64,000 bases of DNA, taken from positions 806,001 to 870,000 of the forward strand of contig NZ_VWXD01000001.1 in the NCBI RefSeq assembly GCF_011752625.1. The letters run 5' to 3'. The translations under genes were made by a program, and so were the position numbers. The notes below the pieces were generated by a model, which saw nothing but the letters and a program-made list of their open reading frames with translations, was not told where the DNA came from and ran no database searches. The stretch is from Candidatus Pantoea formicae. Its GTDB lineage: Bacteria > Pseudomonadota > Gammaproteobacteria > Enterobacterales > Enterobacteriaceae. Below are positions 50,672 through 60,667 of this stretch, one piece after another. How positions within the stretch are numbered: position 1 is the first letter of the stretch; the number at the start of each line of letters is the position of its first letter.

Positions 50672-50926
50672 ATGCAACCTACTGTAACCATGGAGTCTCA
50701 GCTTATTGATTTCTTCCATACCACGGGTGAACAATTTCTGAGCGAGAGAGCGATTATCGCTGAAATACGCCTGGAATTGTCAGCGCAAAAAATGCGTATT
50801 TCCAACAAGGATATCATCCTTGCGCTTATCCTCCGGCTCGAATGCGAGAGTGATGTAATCAAACAAGACATCTATCGCAACGCGCTTGAGATTATCGTTC
50901 AGCGTACACCTGACGACATCAGCTGA
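50672..50926 (+). CDS. AriR/YmgB-family biofilm and acid-resistance regulator
   Basis: An 84-residue all-helical protein. The second half (NKDIILALILRLECESDVIKQD, then LEIIVQRTPDD) aligns closely with E. coli AriR/YmgB (NKNIILSLIHSLE pattern), a small dimeric protein that affects biofilm formation and acid resistance. GAGG precedes the ATG. In E. coli the family is linked to BluR/BluF and cyclic-di-GMP signals; here an EAL phosphodiesterase gene follows downstream, which fits. Confidence 0.85.
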   Translation: MQPTVTMESQLIDFFHTTGEQFLSERAIIAEIRLELSAQKMRISNKDIILALILRLECESDVIKQDIYRNALEIIVQRTPDDIS

Positions 50927-51209
50927 TTAAAGCGTTCAGATTTTGCGTGTTCAAAGGCTGCGACCCCATTCATATGGGGTTTTCCATCGCACTACAGCAT
51001 CGACGTTGAGAAAGCGTCAATCGACTTAAGTCGTTTGATTCCGCCAAATTACCTGCCAAAAATGCTGAATAGTCTTAGCATATGTCAAATAAAACTTCAT
51101 CTCTGGCTAGTGTAAAATTCGTGAAAACATTTATGACAGCCGTCCCGCTTTTCCCTTAAAATAGCGACTCAAAGATATTAAATAATTATGACAAAAACTG
51201 AGACGGCGA

Positions 51210-52574
51210 ATGAGCTCTTATTTTCGTTCAGGCATTTCTATGGTTCACAATCTCCCTTTTATTTTAAAGGGTGACAGTTTGGAAAAGAAGCTACGGCTAA
51301 CCTTATTGATTGCGGGAACATCCAGCATCTTTGCTGGGGTTTTCATGGCATGGTTCAACTTCAGCAGTGGTCACAACGCTATCGCCTGTTTATATTGCGC
51401 CAGCACTCTCCTCGGTTGCTATATCAGCTGCTCGGCATTTTATAATGGCTTACAACGTAATCTGTACATCATCGTTCACTCGCTGTTAGCCAGCATCATT
51501 ATGCTGCTTTTAGTCGACAACTATCATGTAGCAGCCAAACATTCAGAGTACAATTACTTACTGGCATTGACCGTGGGCTCAGCGTTGGTGTTACGCCAAC
51601 AGTCCAACTACCTCAGTAAAGTGTTCCCTCTCATCTGTTTTTTTAGTTACCTGGTGTTTGTCGTGACAGGCCTGACCTGGCAACAAGGCGCTTTTCATCT
51701 CAATATCCCTCAGGATGCTGGCTTCTATATTGTCAATTGCAGTGTCCCAATCGTTGCATTGTTATTAACGGTATATACCTCACGCGGTGATTATTCAGAA
51801 ACCGATCTGATAAAACGCGAGCTATCAAATGCCATCGAAAAAAATGAATTAGAGGTCTACTATCAGCCACAAGTTGATGCGGAAAAAAAACTGATTGGTT
51901 TCGAAGCGTTATTACGCTGGAAACATCCTGTTAAGGGTTTTATCTCGCCAGAAGTTTTCATTCCCGTCGCTGAGAAAAGCGGTCTGATTATTGATATCGG
52001 GAAATGGGTCATGGAACGCACCCTGCAACAGATGTCAGAGTGGGACCGTATGTACAACCTCAGCCGCTTAAAGTTTTCGGTCAATATTAGTCCACTGCAA
52101 CTTATGCATCGGGATTTCACACAAGATACGCTGAAAATCCTTGCGAATTATAAAATCAGCCCGGAAAGGCTAAAGTTTGAGATTACAGAAACCACTTTTA
52201 TCTACGATCAGCAGAAAATCGGTGACGTCATTGCGCACTTCAGCGGGCTGGGGATTAAATGGGCGATTGATGATTTCGGGGTAGGCTATTCTTCCCTCAA
52301 ATCTCTTAGTGATTTTGCCATTGATGACATCAAAATTGATAAATCACTCATTATGCATATTTTTGAGAATGAATCGGCTGCCATTGTGGTACACAAGACG
52401 ATTGAACTCTCGCGCGAAATGGGACTTAACGTGTTAGCCGAGGGTATCGAAAGCGAAGAGTATTTCGATTATCTACGTCATAAAGGCTGTCATCTATTCC
52501 AGGGCTACCATTTTGCTCGCCCCTTACCTGCAGCAGACGCAGCGCTGTGGATCCGTAAATCGAAAAATGCTTAG
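51210..52574 (+). CDS. Membrane-bound EAL-domain cyclic-di-GMP phosphodiesterase
   Basis: A 454-residue protein: six or so membrane helices (about residues 25-195) with a cytoplasmic EAL domain (205-450). Active-site motifs are present: EALLRW near 231, NISPLQL (Asn), EITET, DDFGVGYSSL, KIDKS, and AEGIE near 412, then QGYHFARPL. So it should hydrolyse cyclic di-GMP. No GGDEF domain is attached. The membrane part is an unnamed sensor. The ATG at 51210 has a weak site; ATG 51240 is an alternative. Confidence 0.92.
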   Translation: MSSYFRSGISMVHNLPFILKGDSLEKKLRLTLLIAGTSSIFAGVFMAWFNFSSGHNAIACLYCASTLLGCYISCSAFYNGLQRNLYIIVHSLLASIIMLLLVDNYHVAAKHSEYNYLLALTVGSALVLRQQSNYLSKVFPLICFFSYLVFVVTGLTWQQGAFHLNIPQDAGFYIVNCSVPIVALLLTVYTSRGDYSETDLIKRELSNAIEKNELEVYYQPQVDAEKKLIGFEALLRWKHPVKGFISPEVFIPVAEKSGLIIDIGKWVMERTLQQMSEWDRMYNLSRLKFSVNISPLQLMHRDFTQDTLKILANYKISPERLKFEITETTFIYDQQKIGDVIAHFSGLGIKWAIDDFGVGYSSLKSLSDFAIDDIKIDKSLIMHIFENESAAIVVHKTIELSREMGLNVLAEGIESEEYFDYLRHKGCHLFQGYHFARPLPAADAALWIRKSKNA

Positions 52575-52581
52575 AACCTCT

Positions 52582-52604
52582 AAAAAGGCGGCTTATTCGC
52601 CGCC
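52582..52604 (-). terminator. Terminator of the sulfur/amino-acid uptake operon
   Basis: GGCGGC and GCCGCC form a stem around TTATTC; read on the minus strand it is followed by T5. It lies between the convergent EAL gene and the binding-protein gene and may end both transcripts. Confidence 0.75.
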
Positions 52605-52651
52605 ATGGAGTTGAGCGTTAGATTAAATATTGAGTAACAGTCTTACGCTAT

Positions 52652-53557
52652 TCATTGATACACGATGCCAGCCGGATTGACTTGAGAAGCCACTACGGCC
52701 TCCTCCTGTTCACCCCAGCGTGCTAACACCTGCTGATATTGCCCGCTGGCTATTGCACCATTGATTGCCTGCTGCAACGCTACATCCAGACCATTTCCTT
52801 TTTTAGTGGTAACCGCGACCCAAGCGCGGAACGGTCCGTGCCCCACAATTTTTGTCTGACCACGCGAGGCGACTTTCCATGCCGCCATCGCTTGTGGCCC
52901 AAAGGAGGCATCCGCACGTCCTGAGAGCAGCGCCAGCGTCGCGGAAGCATCATCATTGAGATAAATCGGTTGTACCGGTGCCAAGCCCTGTGCGCGATTC
53001 TTTGCATCCCAACTCAGTAAGATTTTCTCCTGATTGGTGCCTGATCCCACGATGATACGCTTGCCCGCCACATCCTCGCGCCCATTAATCGCGGTGATGG
53101 CACTGTCGGCCTTGACCGCAAAGGCATGGTTATCGGCACGATAGGTGGCAAAATCAAACTTCTGCTTACGCTCCTCGGTTACGGCGATATTGAACATCGC
53201 CACATCATAACGTCCTGCCGTAATACCTAATGGCCAGTCTTCCCATGCAGCGGGGACCAATTTGAGTTTCAGGCCCAAACTGTCAGCCAGCAAGCGCGCG
53301 AAGTCCGGATCGCTACCAATCAGCGTTTTATTATCCGAAGCCCATAAGCCAATCGGCGGTGAATTGGAAGCCGAGGTTGCCACCGTTAGATAACCAGGGT
53401 TTACGAAATGAAAACCCGGTGGGATTTTGGCGATGGCTTGAGGATTAGCCGCAATATTAATCGGAGTTTCATTGTTCTTCGCATCCAGCTTTTCCGCCGC
53501 AAACAGCGGGGTACTGAATAACCACGCCGCCAGCGCTGAGGCAATCACTCTTTCCAT
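52652..53557 (-). CDS. Family-3 amino-acid ABC binding protein
   Basis: A 301-residue periplasmic protein with a signal peptide (ending LFAAE, about residue 21) and the family-3 fold: SPPIGLWASDNKTLIGSDPDFARLLADSLG, WEDWPLGITAGRYDVAMFNIAVTEERKQKFDFA. Its ATG shares the A of the ATPase stop (TAATG). It is related to the second binding protein at 55793-56725, so the one permease may serve two ligands. The eighth and last gene of the operon. Confidence 0.9.
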   Translation of the reverse strand: MERVIASALAAWLFSTPLFAAEKLDAKNNETPINIAANPQAIAKIPPGFHFVNPGYLTVATSASNSPPIGLWASDNKTLIGSDPDFARLLADSLGLKLKLVPAAWEDWPLGITAGRYDVAMFNIAVTEERKQKFDFATYRADNHAFAVKADSAITAINGREDVAGKRIIVGSGTNQEKILLSWDAKNRAQGLAPVQPIYLNDDASATLALLSGRADASFGPQAMAAWKVASRGQTKIVGHGPFRAWVAVTTKKGNGLDVALQQAINGAIASGQYQQVLARWGEQEEAVVASQVNPAGIVYQ

Positions 53558-54351
53558 TACAGTACCCGCGCCAGAAAACGTTTGGTGCGTTCATGGCGCG
53601 GCTGGTTTAACACCTGATGGCTGCTTCCCTGCTCAACAATGCGACCATCAACCATAAACACCACATGATCGGCCACTTCACGCGCAAAGCCAATCTCGTG
53701 CGTCACAATCACCAGCGTGGTGCCAGAGCGGGCCAGTTTTTTGATCACATCCAACACCTCGCCGACCAATTCAGGATCGAGCGCTGAAGTGGGTTCATCA
53801 AACAGCATCACGCGGGGATTGAGCATCAAAGCGCGGGCAATGGCGATACGCTGTTGTTGTCCGCCCGAAAGATGACGCGGCCAGGCATCGGCTTTGTGGC
53901 GTAATCCAACGATATCCAGTAACTCGCCCGCCCGCTCAATCGCTTCACGGCGTGATAACTGGCGGTGCGCAGTCGGTGCTTCAATCAAGTTCTCCAACAC
54001 CGTGAGATGCGGGAACAAATTGAAGTTCTGGAAGACGTATCCCACGTTGATCCGCTGACGTAAAATTGCTCGCTCTTTCAGCTCATACAGTTTGTCGCCA
54101 CGACGTTGATACCCGATGTAATCACCATCAATCTGGATGAAGCCTTCGTCTACGCGTTCCAAATGGTTAATGGTGCGCAGCAAGGTCGATTTCCCTGACC
54201 CCGATGGCCCAAGAATTACCGTCACCGAGCCGGGTTCCAGCTCCAGTGAAACCGCGTCCAGCGCTTTGTGTTTACCAAACGACTTAGTCACACCCGTGAT
54301 GCTGATGGCACCCGTAGCATGCAAATTGCGATAATCAATGGCCTCGGACAT
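53557..54351 (-). CDS. Amino-acid ABC transporter ATPase
   Basis: A 264-residue GlnQ/HisP-type ATPase: Walker [10 protein letters not shown] near residue 47, Q-loop [16 protein letters not shown], signature [15 protein letters not shown], Walker [15 protein letters not shown] and the switch His in [13 protein letters not shown] precedes ATG 54351, which lies inside the end of the permease gene (17-base overlap). It powers uptake of a polar amino acid, probably an S-alkylated cysteine judging by its neighbours. Confidence 0.92.
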   Translation of the reverse strand: MSEAIDYRNLHATGAISITGVTKSFGKHKALDAVSLELEPGSVTVILGPSGSGKSTLLRTINHLERVDEGFIQIDGDYIGYQRRGDKLYELKERAILRQRINVGYVFQNFNLFPHLTVLENLIEAPTAHRQLSRREAIERAGELLDIVGLRHKADAWPRHLSGGQQQRIAIARALMLNPRVMLFDEPTSALDPELVGEVLDVIKKLARSGTTLVIVTHEIGFAREVADHVVFMVDGRIVEQGSSHQVLNQPRHERTKRFLARVL

Positions 54352-55261
54352 GGGAGAGTTCCTCATTGGCGGTATCAGTGACAGAACGAGTGCGCCATTG
54401 ACGCCAGCGCGATGGTCGTGGGTCGCGTGTCACACTGCGTGCCAGCGAACGTTCAACGCTGTGCTGTAGCAGTGATAACACGGTAGTGATGATCAGATAC
54501 CAAGCCGCACCCACCATCAGCAGCGGGATCACTTGCTGAGTGCGGTTGTAGATCATCTGAATGGTGTAAAACAGCTCCGGCATCGCCAGCACGTAGACCA
54601 TGGATGTGCCTTTCGCGAGGCTGATGATTTCATTGAAGGTGGTGGGAATAATGGCGCGTAAAGCCTGAGGCAAGATAATACGGAACGTCCTGCGCGATGA
54701 AGAGAGCCCCAGCGCTGAAGCGGCCTCAAACTGCCCATGATCAACACCCAAAAAACCGCCACGGATGATCTCGGCACTGTAAGCGCTCTGCACCAGCGTC
54801 AAGCCAATGACCGCCGCCGGGAATTGTCCCAGCACGTTGATGGTCTGGAAATGCCCCCATGAGAGCGCGGTAAAGGGCACGCCAAGGGAGAGCGTGTCAT
54901 ACAGGTAGGAGAAGTTGTACAGGATGATCAGTACGACGATCAGCGGCAGCGAACGAAACAGCCAAATATAGCCGAACGCTAACGTGCTCAGTAACCAGGA
55001 TGACGACAAACGCGCCAGTGCCAACAAGCCGCCGAAGAACAGGCTTAACACCGTACCGAACAACGTTAGCAGCAGCGTTTGTCCCAATCCGTAAAGAATG
55101 ACCGGATCGAAGAACCAACGAGCAAACACGCCCCACTCCCAACGCGGGTTAAAAGCCACAGAATCAATCACGCTGGCCAGAATAAACAGGGCGACAATCG
55201 CCCCAATCACGCGTCCAGGATAGCGCGCAGGCACCACGGTTAAGCGTTGTTCCTGACTCAT
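54335..55261 (-). CDS. Amino-acid ABC transporter permease
   Basis: A 308-residue HisM/GlnP-type permease with about five to six helices and the coupling-loop motif [24 protein letters not shown] (EAA loop) near residue 183. It begins with an extra helix ([18 protein letters not shown]). AAGGAG precedes the ATG. A single permease, so it works as a homodimer with the ATPase at 53557-54351. Confidence 0.9.
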   Translation of the reverse strand: MSQEQRLTVVPARYPGRVIGAIVALFILASVIDSVAFNPRWEWGVFARWFFDPVILYGLGQTLLLTLFGTVLSLFFGGLLALARLSSSWLLSTLAFGYIWLFRSLPLIVVLIILYNFSYLYDTLSLGVPFTALSWGHFQTINVLGQFPAAVIGLTLVQSAYSAEIIRGGFLGVDHGQFEAASALGLSSSRRTFRIILPQALRAIIPTTFNEIISLAKGTSMVYVLAMPELFYTIQMIYNRTQQVIPLLMVGAAWYLIITTVLSLLQHSVERSLARSVTRDPRPSRWRQWRTRSVTDTANEELSHVRGH

Positions 55262-55270
55262 CTCGACTCC

Positions 55271-55783
55271 TTAGCTGGCCTGCGCCACACTGTGCACATC
55301 AATCACCTTAAGAAAACGCAGACGCCCGTCATGCGGCGGCTTGCCGTAAACCTCCATGTCCTCCAACAACGTAAACTGCGGCTGATAGCCGTGGCCGATA
55401 TAGAGCTGCACGGCTTCAGGCTGACGAAAGCCGGTGGTCAGGAACACGCGCTGATAACCGGCGCGCAATGCACGCCGCTCCAACTCTTGCAGAATCAGCA
55501 ACGCTAACCCCTGACGACGCAGGTCGCTGCGCGTCCAGATGCGTTTCAGCTCTGCCGTCACCTCGTCATAAGGTTTGTAGGCACCCATGGCGATAATCTC
55601 GCCATCGCGTTCCAGCACAATGAACAGCCCACGCGGCGGTAAATACCATTCGGTAAGTTCAACCTCTTGATTTTTTCTGAAAAAGTCACCGTAACGTGCG
55701 GCATACTCCCCGAATAAACCGGTCAAAATCGTCTGTAACTCATCGGCTTCTGGATGTACTTCACGGAAAAATTGCTGGCTCAT
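55271..55783 (-). CDS. GNAT N-acetyltransferase in S-compound operon
   Basis: A 170-residue acetyltransferase: the acetyl-CoA motif LKRIWTRSDLRRQGLALLILQELERRA is near residues 84-110, followed by FLTTGFRQPEAVQLYIGHGYQ. AAGGGG precedes the ATG. In Bacillus subtilis, acetyltransferases encoded beside monooxygenases and M20 deacylases (Sna proteins) acetylate S-alkylcysteines; this neighbour pattern is the same. Substrate is inferred from context only. Confidence 0.85.
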   Translation of the reverse strand: MSQQFFREVHPEADELQTILTGLFGEYAARYGDFFRKNQEVELTEWYLPPRGLFIVLERDGEIIAMGAYKPYDEVTAELKRIWTRSDLRRQGLALLILQELERRALRAGYQRVFLTTGFRQPEAVQLYIGHGYQPQFTLLEDMEVYGKPPHDGRLRFLKVIDVHSVAQAS

Positions 55784-55792
55784 TACGTCCCC

Positions 55793-56725
55793 TTAATCGC
55801 CCAGTCCGGCCGGGTTGATCTCAGAATGGTCCAGACGCTCGACGCCCTCGCCCCAGCGGTTTAACACCTTGTCGTAATCACCGTTCTTGATCACACCGTT
55901 CAACGCGGTGTTGATAGGTTCTGCCAGGCCACTGCCCTTCTTCACCGTGACGGCAATATGCGCGGCTTTCGGCCAACCGCCATCCACACTGCCCACCAAG
56001 CGCGTCTGGTGAGTTAACGCGGCTTTCCATGCGCCAATCACGTTGGGCCCGAAGTAGGCATCGGCGCGACCTGACTGCAATGCCAGTGTTTGTGCGGCAT
56101 CATCTTTGGTGTAAACCGGGGTAAAAGGCTTCAAGCCTTTGGCCTGATTCTCTTTATCCCATGCCAAGAGAATTGCCTCCTGGTTCGTGCCAGAGCCTAC
56201 GATGATGCGGAGTCCGGCGATATCTTCCGCTTTACTCAGTGATTTAATCGGGCTGCTGGCTTTGACGTAGAAACCGAGCGAGTCTTTGCGGTAGGTCGCG
56301 AAATCAAAACGCTCTTTGCGCTCTTTTGTCACGGTAACGTTGCTAATCGCGGCGTCATATTTGCCCGACGCTACTCCCAGCGGCCAATCCTCCCAGGAGG
56401 TCGGCACGACATTCAGTTTCAGGCCAAGGCTGTCGGCCACCAGACGCGCGATGTCCACCTCGCTGCCGAGCAAGGTTTTATTGTCATCACTGAACACGGT
56501 TAAGGGTGGGGAGTTTTGCGCTGCTACGGCCACCGTAAATGAACCTGGAACGGCGAATTTATGTCCAGCGGGAATCTGCGCGATCGCAGCCGCGTTTTTG
56601 GCGGTATTGACCGGCGATTTGTTGGCTTCCAGGCTAATCTGTTGACCGTTCACCGCCACATCGTCGGCGAATACGCTGCTGCTCAGACTGAGCAACATCA
56701 GCGCAATAAGGGACTTTTTCTGCAT
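55793..56725 (-). CDS. Second family-3 amino-acid ABC binding protein
   Basis: A 310-residue periplasmic binding protein: signal peptide MQKKSLIALMLLSLSSSVFA, then SPPLTVFSDDNKTLLGSEVDIARLVADSLG and WEDWPLGVASGKYDAAISNVTVTKERKERFDFA. It is clearly paralogous to the protein at 52652-53557. Two binding proteins for one permease suggest two related ligands. It lies between the acetyltransferase and the flavin monooxygenase. Confidence 0.9.
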   Translation of the reverse strand: MQKKSLIALMLLSLSSSVFADDVAVNGQQISLEANKSPVNTAKNAAAIAQIPAGHKFAVPGSFTVAVAAQNSPPLTVFSDDNKTLLGSEVDIARLVADSLGLKLNVVPTSWEDWPLGVASGKYDAAISNVTVTKERKERFDFATYRKDSLGFYVKASSPIKSLSKAEDIAGLRIIVGSGTNQEAILLAWDKENQAKGLKPFTPVYTKDDAAQTLALQSGRADAYFGPNVIGAWKAALTHQTRLVGSVDGGWPKAAHIAVTVKKGSGLAEPINTALNGVIKNGDYDKVLNRWGEGVERLDHSEINPAGLGD

Positions 56726-56744
56726 AGCGTGTTTTCTCTCTATT

Positions 56745-58058
56745 TTATTGTTGTGTGAACTGATTAACCGGATCTTTCAGACCGAAACTGGCACGTAACG
56801 TAGTGCCAGGATATTCGCTGCGGGTTAACCCGCGCGCTTGCAGAATCGGAATAACGCGATCGACAAAACGTTCGAAGGTATCTGGCGTGCCGCCCTGGAT
56901 AATAAAGCCGTCGGTAGCCTCGCTCTCGAACCACAGTTGCAAGCCGTCCGCCACCTCTTGAGGGGTGCCAAAGAACAGCGGTCGCGGCGTTGCTGCTTCT
57001 AGTGCCGCCTGGCGAAGAGTATGGCCATGCTCACGCGCCTTGCGTTTGATTTCGTCTGTGGTGCTGCGGAAGCTGTTTTGGCCGATATCGCCAATATCCG
57101 GGAAGGGTTCATCAAGGGGATATTGTGAGAAGTCGTGATGGTCAAAGAAGCGGCCGAGATAGTTCAGCGCATCCTTAATAGAAACCAGCGCGGCGGTAGT
57201 CTGATACTGATGCTCAACGTCTTCCGCATCGTCACCGACAATCACACCCACCCCCTGGAATATATGCAGATCCTGTGGCTCACGTCCGTTCGCCACCAGC
57301 TGCTTTTTCACATCTTTGTAGAAGGCTTGCGCCTCTTCGCGTGTCGGCTGGTGCGTGAAAATGGCATCCGCGTGACGGGCTGCCAATTTTTTTCCATCTT
57401 CCGACGCGCCGGCCTGAAACACGATTGGGCGGCCCTGTGGTGTGCGCTCAATGTTCAGAGGACCTTGCACCTGGAAGAAATCTCCGTGGTGATTCAGCGT
57501 ATGAAGCTTGGCAGAGTCAAAGAACTGTCCGCTCTCTTTATTACGCACAAAAGCATCGCTTTCCCATGAGTCCCACAGTCCTTTCACCACCTGCAAATAC
57601 TCATCGGCAATACGGTAGCGCAGCGCATGCTCTGGATGCTGCTGACGCGAGAAGTTCTTGGCGGAACCCTCTAGTGGTGAGGTCACCACATTCCAGCCCG
57701 CACGACCACCGCTCAGATGATCCAAGCTGGCAAATTGACGCGCCACCGTAAACGGCTCGCTGTAGGAGGTGGAAACCGTCCCCACGAGTCCTAAATGCTG
57801 TGTGACACCCGCCAGCGCTGACAGCAGCGTTAAGGGTTCGAAACGGTTCAGGAAATGCGGGATCGATTTTTCGTTGATAAACAGGCCATCAGCGACAAAC
57901 AGGAAATCCAGCTTGCCCGCCTCTGCCTTACGGGCGATGTGTTTGGCATAGTCAAAGTTAATGCTGGCGTTAGCTTGCGCCGCAGGATGGCGCCAAGCCG
58001 ACATATTGCCTGATGCACCATGCAGAATGGTGCCGAGTCGCAGTTGTCTTGCAGTCAT
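56745..58058 (-). CDS. FMN-dependent monooxygenase, NtaA/SnaA/DszA class
   Basis: A 437-residue LLM-class flavin monooxygenase of the NtaA/SnaA/DszA branch: [18 protein letters not shown] at the start, [25 protein letters not shown] near 130, and [26 protein letters not shown] near 225. The branch includes B. subtilis YxeK and YtnJ, which cleave N-acetyl-S-alkylcysteines. It needs reduced flavin from a separate reductase; none lies in this operon. ATG 58058 after AGAGAG was preferred to 58082. Confidence 0.9.
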   Translation of the reverse strand: MTARQLRLGTILHGASGNMSAWRHPAAQANASINFDYAKHIARKAEAGKLDFLFVADGLFINEKSIPHFLNRFEPLTLLSALAGVTQHLGLVGTVSTSYSEPFTVARQFASLDHLSGGRAGWNVVTSPLEGSAKNFSRQQHPEHALRYRIADEYLQVVKGLWDSWESDAFVRNKESGQFFDSAKLHTLNHHGDFFQVQGPLNIERTPQGRPIVFQAGASEDGKKLAARHADAIFTHQPTREEAQAFYKDVKKQLVANGREPQDLHIFQGVGVIVGDDAEDVEHQYQTTAALVSIKDALNYLGRFFDHHDFSQYPLDEPFPDIGDIGQNSFRSTTDEIKRKAREHGHTLRQAALEAATPRPLFFGTPQEVADGLQLWFESEATDGFIIQGGTPDTFERFVDRVIPILQARGLTRSEYPGTTLRASFGLKDPVNQFTQQ

Positions 58059-58138
58059 AATATTCTCTCTTTTCCATGGCACAGCCTGACGGCAACGCGC
58101 AGTTGCCGTGCAGAGCAGAAGATTGGGAAGTAAGGACG

Positions 58139-59296
58139 CTAACTCAGGATGGCGTCACGACATCGTGCATTGAGATGCTGCAAGGCCTGCTGCGCCAGTT
58201 GGCTAAAGTAGTGTGCTGCGGGGGCGATCAACGCCTCGTCAGGATTAAAACCGCCATGATGCAGTCCGAATTCGCTGGCGCTGCCAATGCTGACAAAAGC
58301 ACCGGGAATCTGCTGGAGGTAATAGGCAAAATCCTCTCCTCCCAGATGCAGCTCAGCGGTTTGCACGCGATAACCCACTTGCTCCGCGACCTGGCTGGCA
58401 AACGTGGCCCAACGCGCATCGTTTTCTAAAACAGGTGGGCCAGGATGCCAGCTAAACGTGGCGCTGGCCCCGTTCGCTGCCGCGATACTTTCCACAATCT
58501 GCCGCGCTCGCTGCTCCAGTTCGGCGCGCACCTGCTTATCATGCGTCCGCACCGTGCCACCGAACTCCGCATCACCCGGCAACGCATCGCCGCCCTTACC
58601 TGCTTCGATGCGCGTGACGCTGAGCACCAAACTGTCGAGTCGATTAAAACTGCGGCTGGTCAATGTTTGCAGCGCCTGGATGATCTGGCTGGCCACCAGA
58701 ATGCTGTCGACACCCTGTTCAGGCTGCGCCACAGGCGCAGCTTTACCGACCACGCGCACCACAAATTTGTCGGCATTGGCATAGAAAGCACCGCCACGGG
58801 TCGCAAAAGTCCCGGTCGGCAAGCCTGGCTCGTTATGCATGCCAAAAATCGCCTGCACATCCGTCAGCACACCGGCCTGAATCAATTTACGTGCTCCCGT
58901 AGCATTCTCTTCAGCGGGTTGGAACAGGATACGCACGCGACCCGGCAGCTGGTCTTCAATCGCCTTAAGTTGCAGCGCCGCGCCCAGCATCACGGCACTG
59001 TGTACATCATGTCCGCAGGCATGCATCACGCCGCTATGACGTGAACGATAGGCGAGCCCAGTGGCTTCATGGATGGGCAGTGCATCAATATCGGCACGCA
59101 ACGCTATCAGGGTTTCACCACGTCCCACTTCAACCACCACACCGGTTTCCAGCGGGTAATCGAGCGGATGCAAGCCCGCTTCCTCTAACCATCGACGCAA
59201 CCGTGCGGTGGTTTCCACTTCATGACCAGAAAGTTCTGGCCAGCTGTGCAGCTCGCGCCGCCAGTCAATCAGTTGTTGTTCGCTAACGTGACTCAT
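58139..59296 (-). CDS. M20 family amidohydrolase/deacylase
   Basis: A 385-residue metal-dependent amidohydrolase: metal ligands in [12 protein letters not shown] (near 93), Glu pair in PAEENATGA (near 127), His in [11 protein letters not shown] and the late ligand in GGEDFAYYL (near 340); a lid domain lies between. This is the N-acyl-amino-acid deacylase group that contains SndA/YxeP of sulfur salvage. GGAGG precedes ATG 59296. It sits between two flavin monooxygenases, which suits removal of the acetyl group at the end of the pathway. Confidence 0.9.
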   Translation of the reverse strand: MSHVSEQQLIDWRRELHSWPELSGHEVETTARLRRWLEEAGLHPLDYPLETGVVVEVGRGETLIALRADIDALPIHEATGLAYRSRHSGVMHACGHDVHSAVMLGAALQLKAIEDQLPGRVRILFQPAEENATGARKLIQAGVLTDVQAIFGMHNEPGLPTGTFATRGGAFYANADKFVVRVVGKAAPVAQPEQGVDSILVASQIIQALQTLTSRSFNRLDSLVLSVTRIEAGKGGDALPGDAEFGGTVRTHDKQVRAELEQRARQIVESIAAANGASATFSWHPGPPVLENDARWATFASQVAEQVGYRVQTAELHLGGEDFAYYLQQIPGAFVSIGSASEFGLHHGGFNPDEALIAPAAHYFSQLAQQALQHLNARCRDAILS

Positions 59297-59309
59297 TGAG
59301 ACCTCCGCA

Positions 59310-60305
59310 TCAGGCTGCAACCAGTCGATGAGTTGCCAGCAGTTCGAGAGATTTCACTCGCGCCTGCTCCTCGGCAATCGGCGTGTCGATAACGAACTCA
59401 TCGATACCAAAATGCTGATGTAAGGCATCGAGTTTGGCGTGTACCTGTGCCGCTGTGCCTTTAAGCAGCGAGGGCGTGCGTGGTTCAATCACGTAATCGG
59501 TATACCCTCCCTGTCGCACATAGCGTTCGGCTTGTTCGACACTGCCCACATTGACACTCGGCCCGTCTTTCACGTTGACGTGATAAACACGCAAGTTATC
59601 AACCAGTAAATCGGCTTCGGCAGGCGAGTCGGCCACCACCACTTGTACCGCCACCAGCGCCTGCTTACCGTTACTGTATTGGCGATAGCTGTTCAGCACC
59701 TGCTCCATCAACAAAGGATCGCCGTTGTGGTGGGCCGCGAACACCAGTTGCCAGCCCAGCTCAGCAGCCAGTTTGGCGCTCTGTTCACTCGCACCCAGCA
59801 GGAAACGATTCGCCGGGCGTGGCGGCTGCGGCGTCGCGCGCAGAATCTCTTCATCCCCTACCGGCGGCACATCCAGCCAGCTATCCAGTAACGCAAGTTG
59901 TTCAGCGAAGTTACCTTTTTCGTCCTGATGCACGCCGAGTTGCAGCGCACGCGTTGAAAGGGGCAATCCACCTGGTGCTTTACCGATGCCAAGGTCAATG
60001 CGACCTGGCGCCAGCGAAGCCAGTAAGTTGAAGTTCTCAGCGACTTTATAAGGACTGTAGTGCTGGAGCATCACCCCGCCCGAGCCCACACGGATATGCT
60101 GTGTCTGGCCGATGATCCACGCGATCAACAACTCAGGTGAGGGACTGGCGAGACGGTCGGTATTATGATGTTCCGCCAGCCAGAAACGATGATAGCCCCA
60201 AGCTTCCGCCTGTTGCGCCAGCTGTAATGTACGATGCAGGGCATGTGCAGCGCTCTCTCCATCGGCAATCGGCGATTTATCTAGCAAACTCAGTCGATAC
60301 GACAT
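59310..60305 (-). CDS. LLM-class flavin-dependent oxidoreductase (MsnO8/YhbW-like)
   Basis: A 331-residue luciferase-like protein of the MsnO8 branch: LLDKSPIADGESAAHALHRT at the start, WLAEHHNTDRLASPSPELLI near 43, and GGVMLQHYSPYKVAENFNLLASLAPGRIDLGIGKAPGG near 77. AAAGGA precedes the ATG. It is the first gene of the eight-gene operon. It may act on a second S-compound or share a flavin reductase with the monooxygenase at 56745-58058. Confidence 0.9.
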   Translation of the reverse strand: MSYRLSLLDKSPIADGESAAHALHRTLQLAQQAEAWGYHRFWLAEHHNTDRLASPSPELLIAWIIGQTQHIRVGSGGVMLQHYSPYKVAENFNLLASLAPGRIDLGIGKAPGGLPLSTRALQLGVHQDEKGNFAEQLALLDSWLDVPPVGDEEILRATPQPPRPANRFLLGASEQSAKLAAELGWQLVFAAHHNGDPLLMEQVLNSYRQYSNGKQALVAVQVVVADSPAEADLLVDNLRVYHVNVKDGPSVNVGSVEQAERYVRQGGYTDYVIEPRTPSLLKGTAAQVHAKLDALHQHFGIDEFVIDTPIAEEQARVKSLELLATHRLVAA

Positions 60306-60667
60306 ACGCCAAATCCTTTATCAGTGAATATGGCGTTAGTGTGTGGTGGCGGCGGGCAATTCGTAAAACAACAAAATTGAGAAAGAGAATTAAAAAAATA
60401 GAAATGGGATGCCTTAGGGTTATTAACCCTTCACGAAGCCCTGTTTATTTCCGCACTCTCTATATTTATTATCCTCATTGACCTCGTGTTATAGCTGCCC
60501 AACGAAATATAGCCCCTCCCACACTCATTGATTTATCGATATCACCCTATTGAGTCGCTATTTATCTTTTTCAGCAAAGCTTAGTGAAATTCATTGGTTC
60601 AACTCCTGGTTGTGGCATTTGATGATGAAATCTGCCCGCCGGGCTTTTGAATCATAAGGAATTCACC
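60306..60667. other. Divergent promoter region, 362 bases
   Basis: This region separates the eight-gene operon (minus) from the family-5 ABC importer (plus). It holds the palindrome at 60416-60430 and AT-rich promoter-like sequence; no gene. A CysB- or Cbl-type site is expected from the gene content but cannot be picked out by eye. Confidence 0.45.
60416..60430. promoter_or_regulatory. AGGGTTA-T-TAACCCT palindrome
   Basis: A perfect 7-bp inverted repeat with one central base, 110 bases before the minus-strand operon and 238 bases before the importer gene. Candidate operator of a shared regulator; no known regulator has this exact site to my knowledge. Confidence 0.4.
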
